This document shows, piece after piece, positions 5,639 to 5,718 of a stretch of DNA of 5,718 nt. Under the pieces are notes generated by a model that had not been told where the DNA came from, did no database searches, and saw nothing but the letters and a program-made list of their open reading frames with translations. The stretch spans positions 4,313 to 10,030 of the forward strand of contig DPRT01000110.1 of the NCBI GenBank assembly GCA_003538615.1, written 5' to 3'. This DNA comes from Holophagaceae bacterium (lineage in GTDB: Bacteria; Acidobacteriota; Holophagae; Holophagales; Holophagaceae). Positions within the stretch are counted from its first letter, which is position 1, and each line of letters opens with the position of its first letter. A program made the translations under genes and the position numbers.

Positions 5639-5646
5639 TATCCTGG
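5639..5646 (+). promoter_or_regulatory. Possible -10 box (TATCCTGG) upstream of the last gene
   Basis: GGCG-TATCCTGG lies 30 bases before the ATG at 5669. It shares GGCG-TAnnnTGG with the element before the DUF1579 gene and TAnnnTGG with that of gmk. No -35 box is seen; upstream is only GC-rich sequence with small overlapping dyads. Confidence 0.35.
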
Positions 5647-5668
5647 AGTCATTCTCCCCGGGAGCCTC

Positions 5669-5718
5669 ATGGCCCGTTTCATCAAGCGCAATTGGATGTG
5701 GATGGTCATGGCCGCGAC
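5669..5718 (+). CDS. Start of an unidentified protein, probably exported or membrane-anchored (3' end outside window)
   Basis: ATG at 5669 preceded by GGGAG at 5660-5664, four bases away, the same spacing as the DUF1579 gene. Only 16 full codons are in the window: MARFIKRNWMWMVMAA. A positively charged start (R3, K6, R7) followed by a hydrophobic run suits a signal peptide or N-terminal membrane helix. Too little is present to name a family. It is codirectional with gmk, 65 bases downstream. Confidence 0.6.
   Translation, partial: MARFIKRNWMWMVMAA

Overview
The window is GC-rich with strong G/C preference at third codon positions, and looks like a bacterial chromosome. The mix of genes, and especially the large receiver/PPDK-N fusion (a family I know mainly from Bacteroidota and Acidobacteriota-type genomes), fits a high-GC Acidobacteriota of the Holophaga/Geothrix kind. 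That taxonomic guess is an inference and was not tested. I see no mobile elements, tRNA or rRNA genes, or CRISPR arrays.

Layout. (1) Bases 1-2904, plus strand: most of a very large protein, open at the left edge, with two receiver-like domains followed by a pyruvate,phosphate-dikinase-type ATP-binding region. It has no visible phosphohistidine or PEP-binding domain. (2) Bases 2909-4260, minus strand: a TetR-family regulator (3487-4260), then a small exported DUF1579-like protein (2909-3442). The latter ends 4 bases from the stop of the large gene, inside a perfect 12-bp palindrome that holds both stop codons. (3) Bases 4261-4560: a more AT-rich divergent intergenic region with several TTGAA/TTCAA-type dyads that could be operators, plus a possible 27-codon leader ORF whose TGA overlaps the next start. 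(4) Bases 4561-4932, plus strand: a stand-alone CheY-like receiver. (5) Bases 4989-5603, plus strand: guanylate kinase (gmk). (6) From 5669 to the right edge: the first 16 codons of an unidentified protein with a basic, hydrophobic N-terminus.

How the genes relate. gmk is housekeeping nucleotide metabolism. The TetR gene probably controls itself and perhaps the DUF1579 gene and/or the divergent receiver gene. The receiver and the PPDK-like protein are both signalling-type proteins, but nothing in the sequence links them. A shared TAnnnTGG element lies 23-30 bases upstream of three start codons and may be the local housekeeping -10 box.

No clearly new multi-gene system stands out. The best candidates for a second look are the receiver/PPDK-N fusion lacking its phosphotransfer modules, the ATGA-coupled leader ORF in front of the SD-less receiver gene, the palindromes around the TetR gene, and the TAnnnTGG promoter element.
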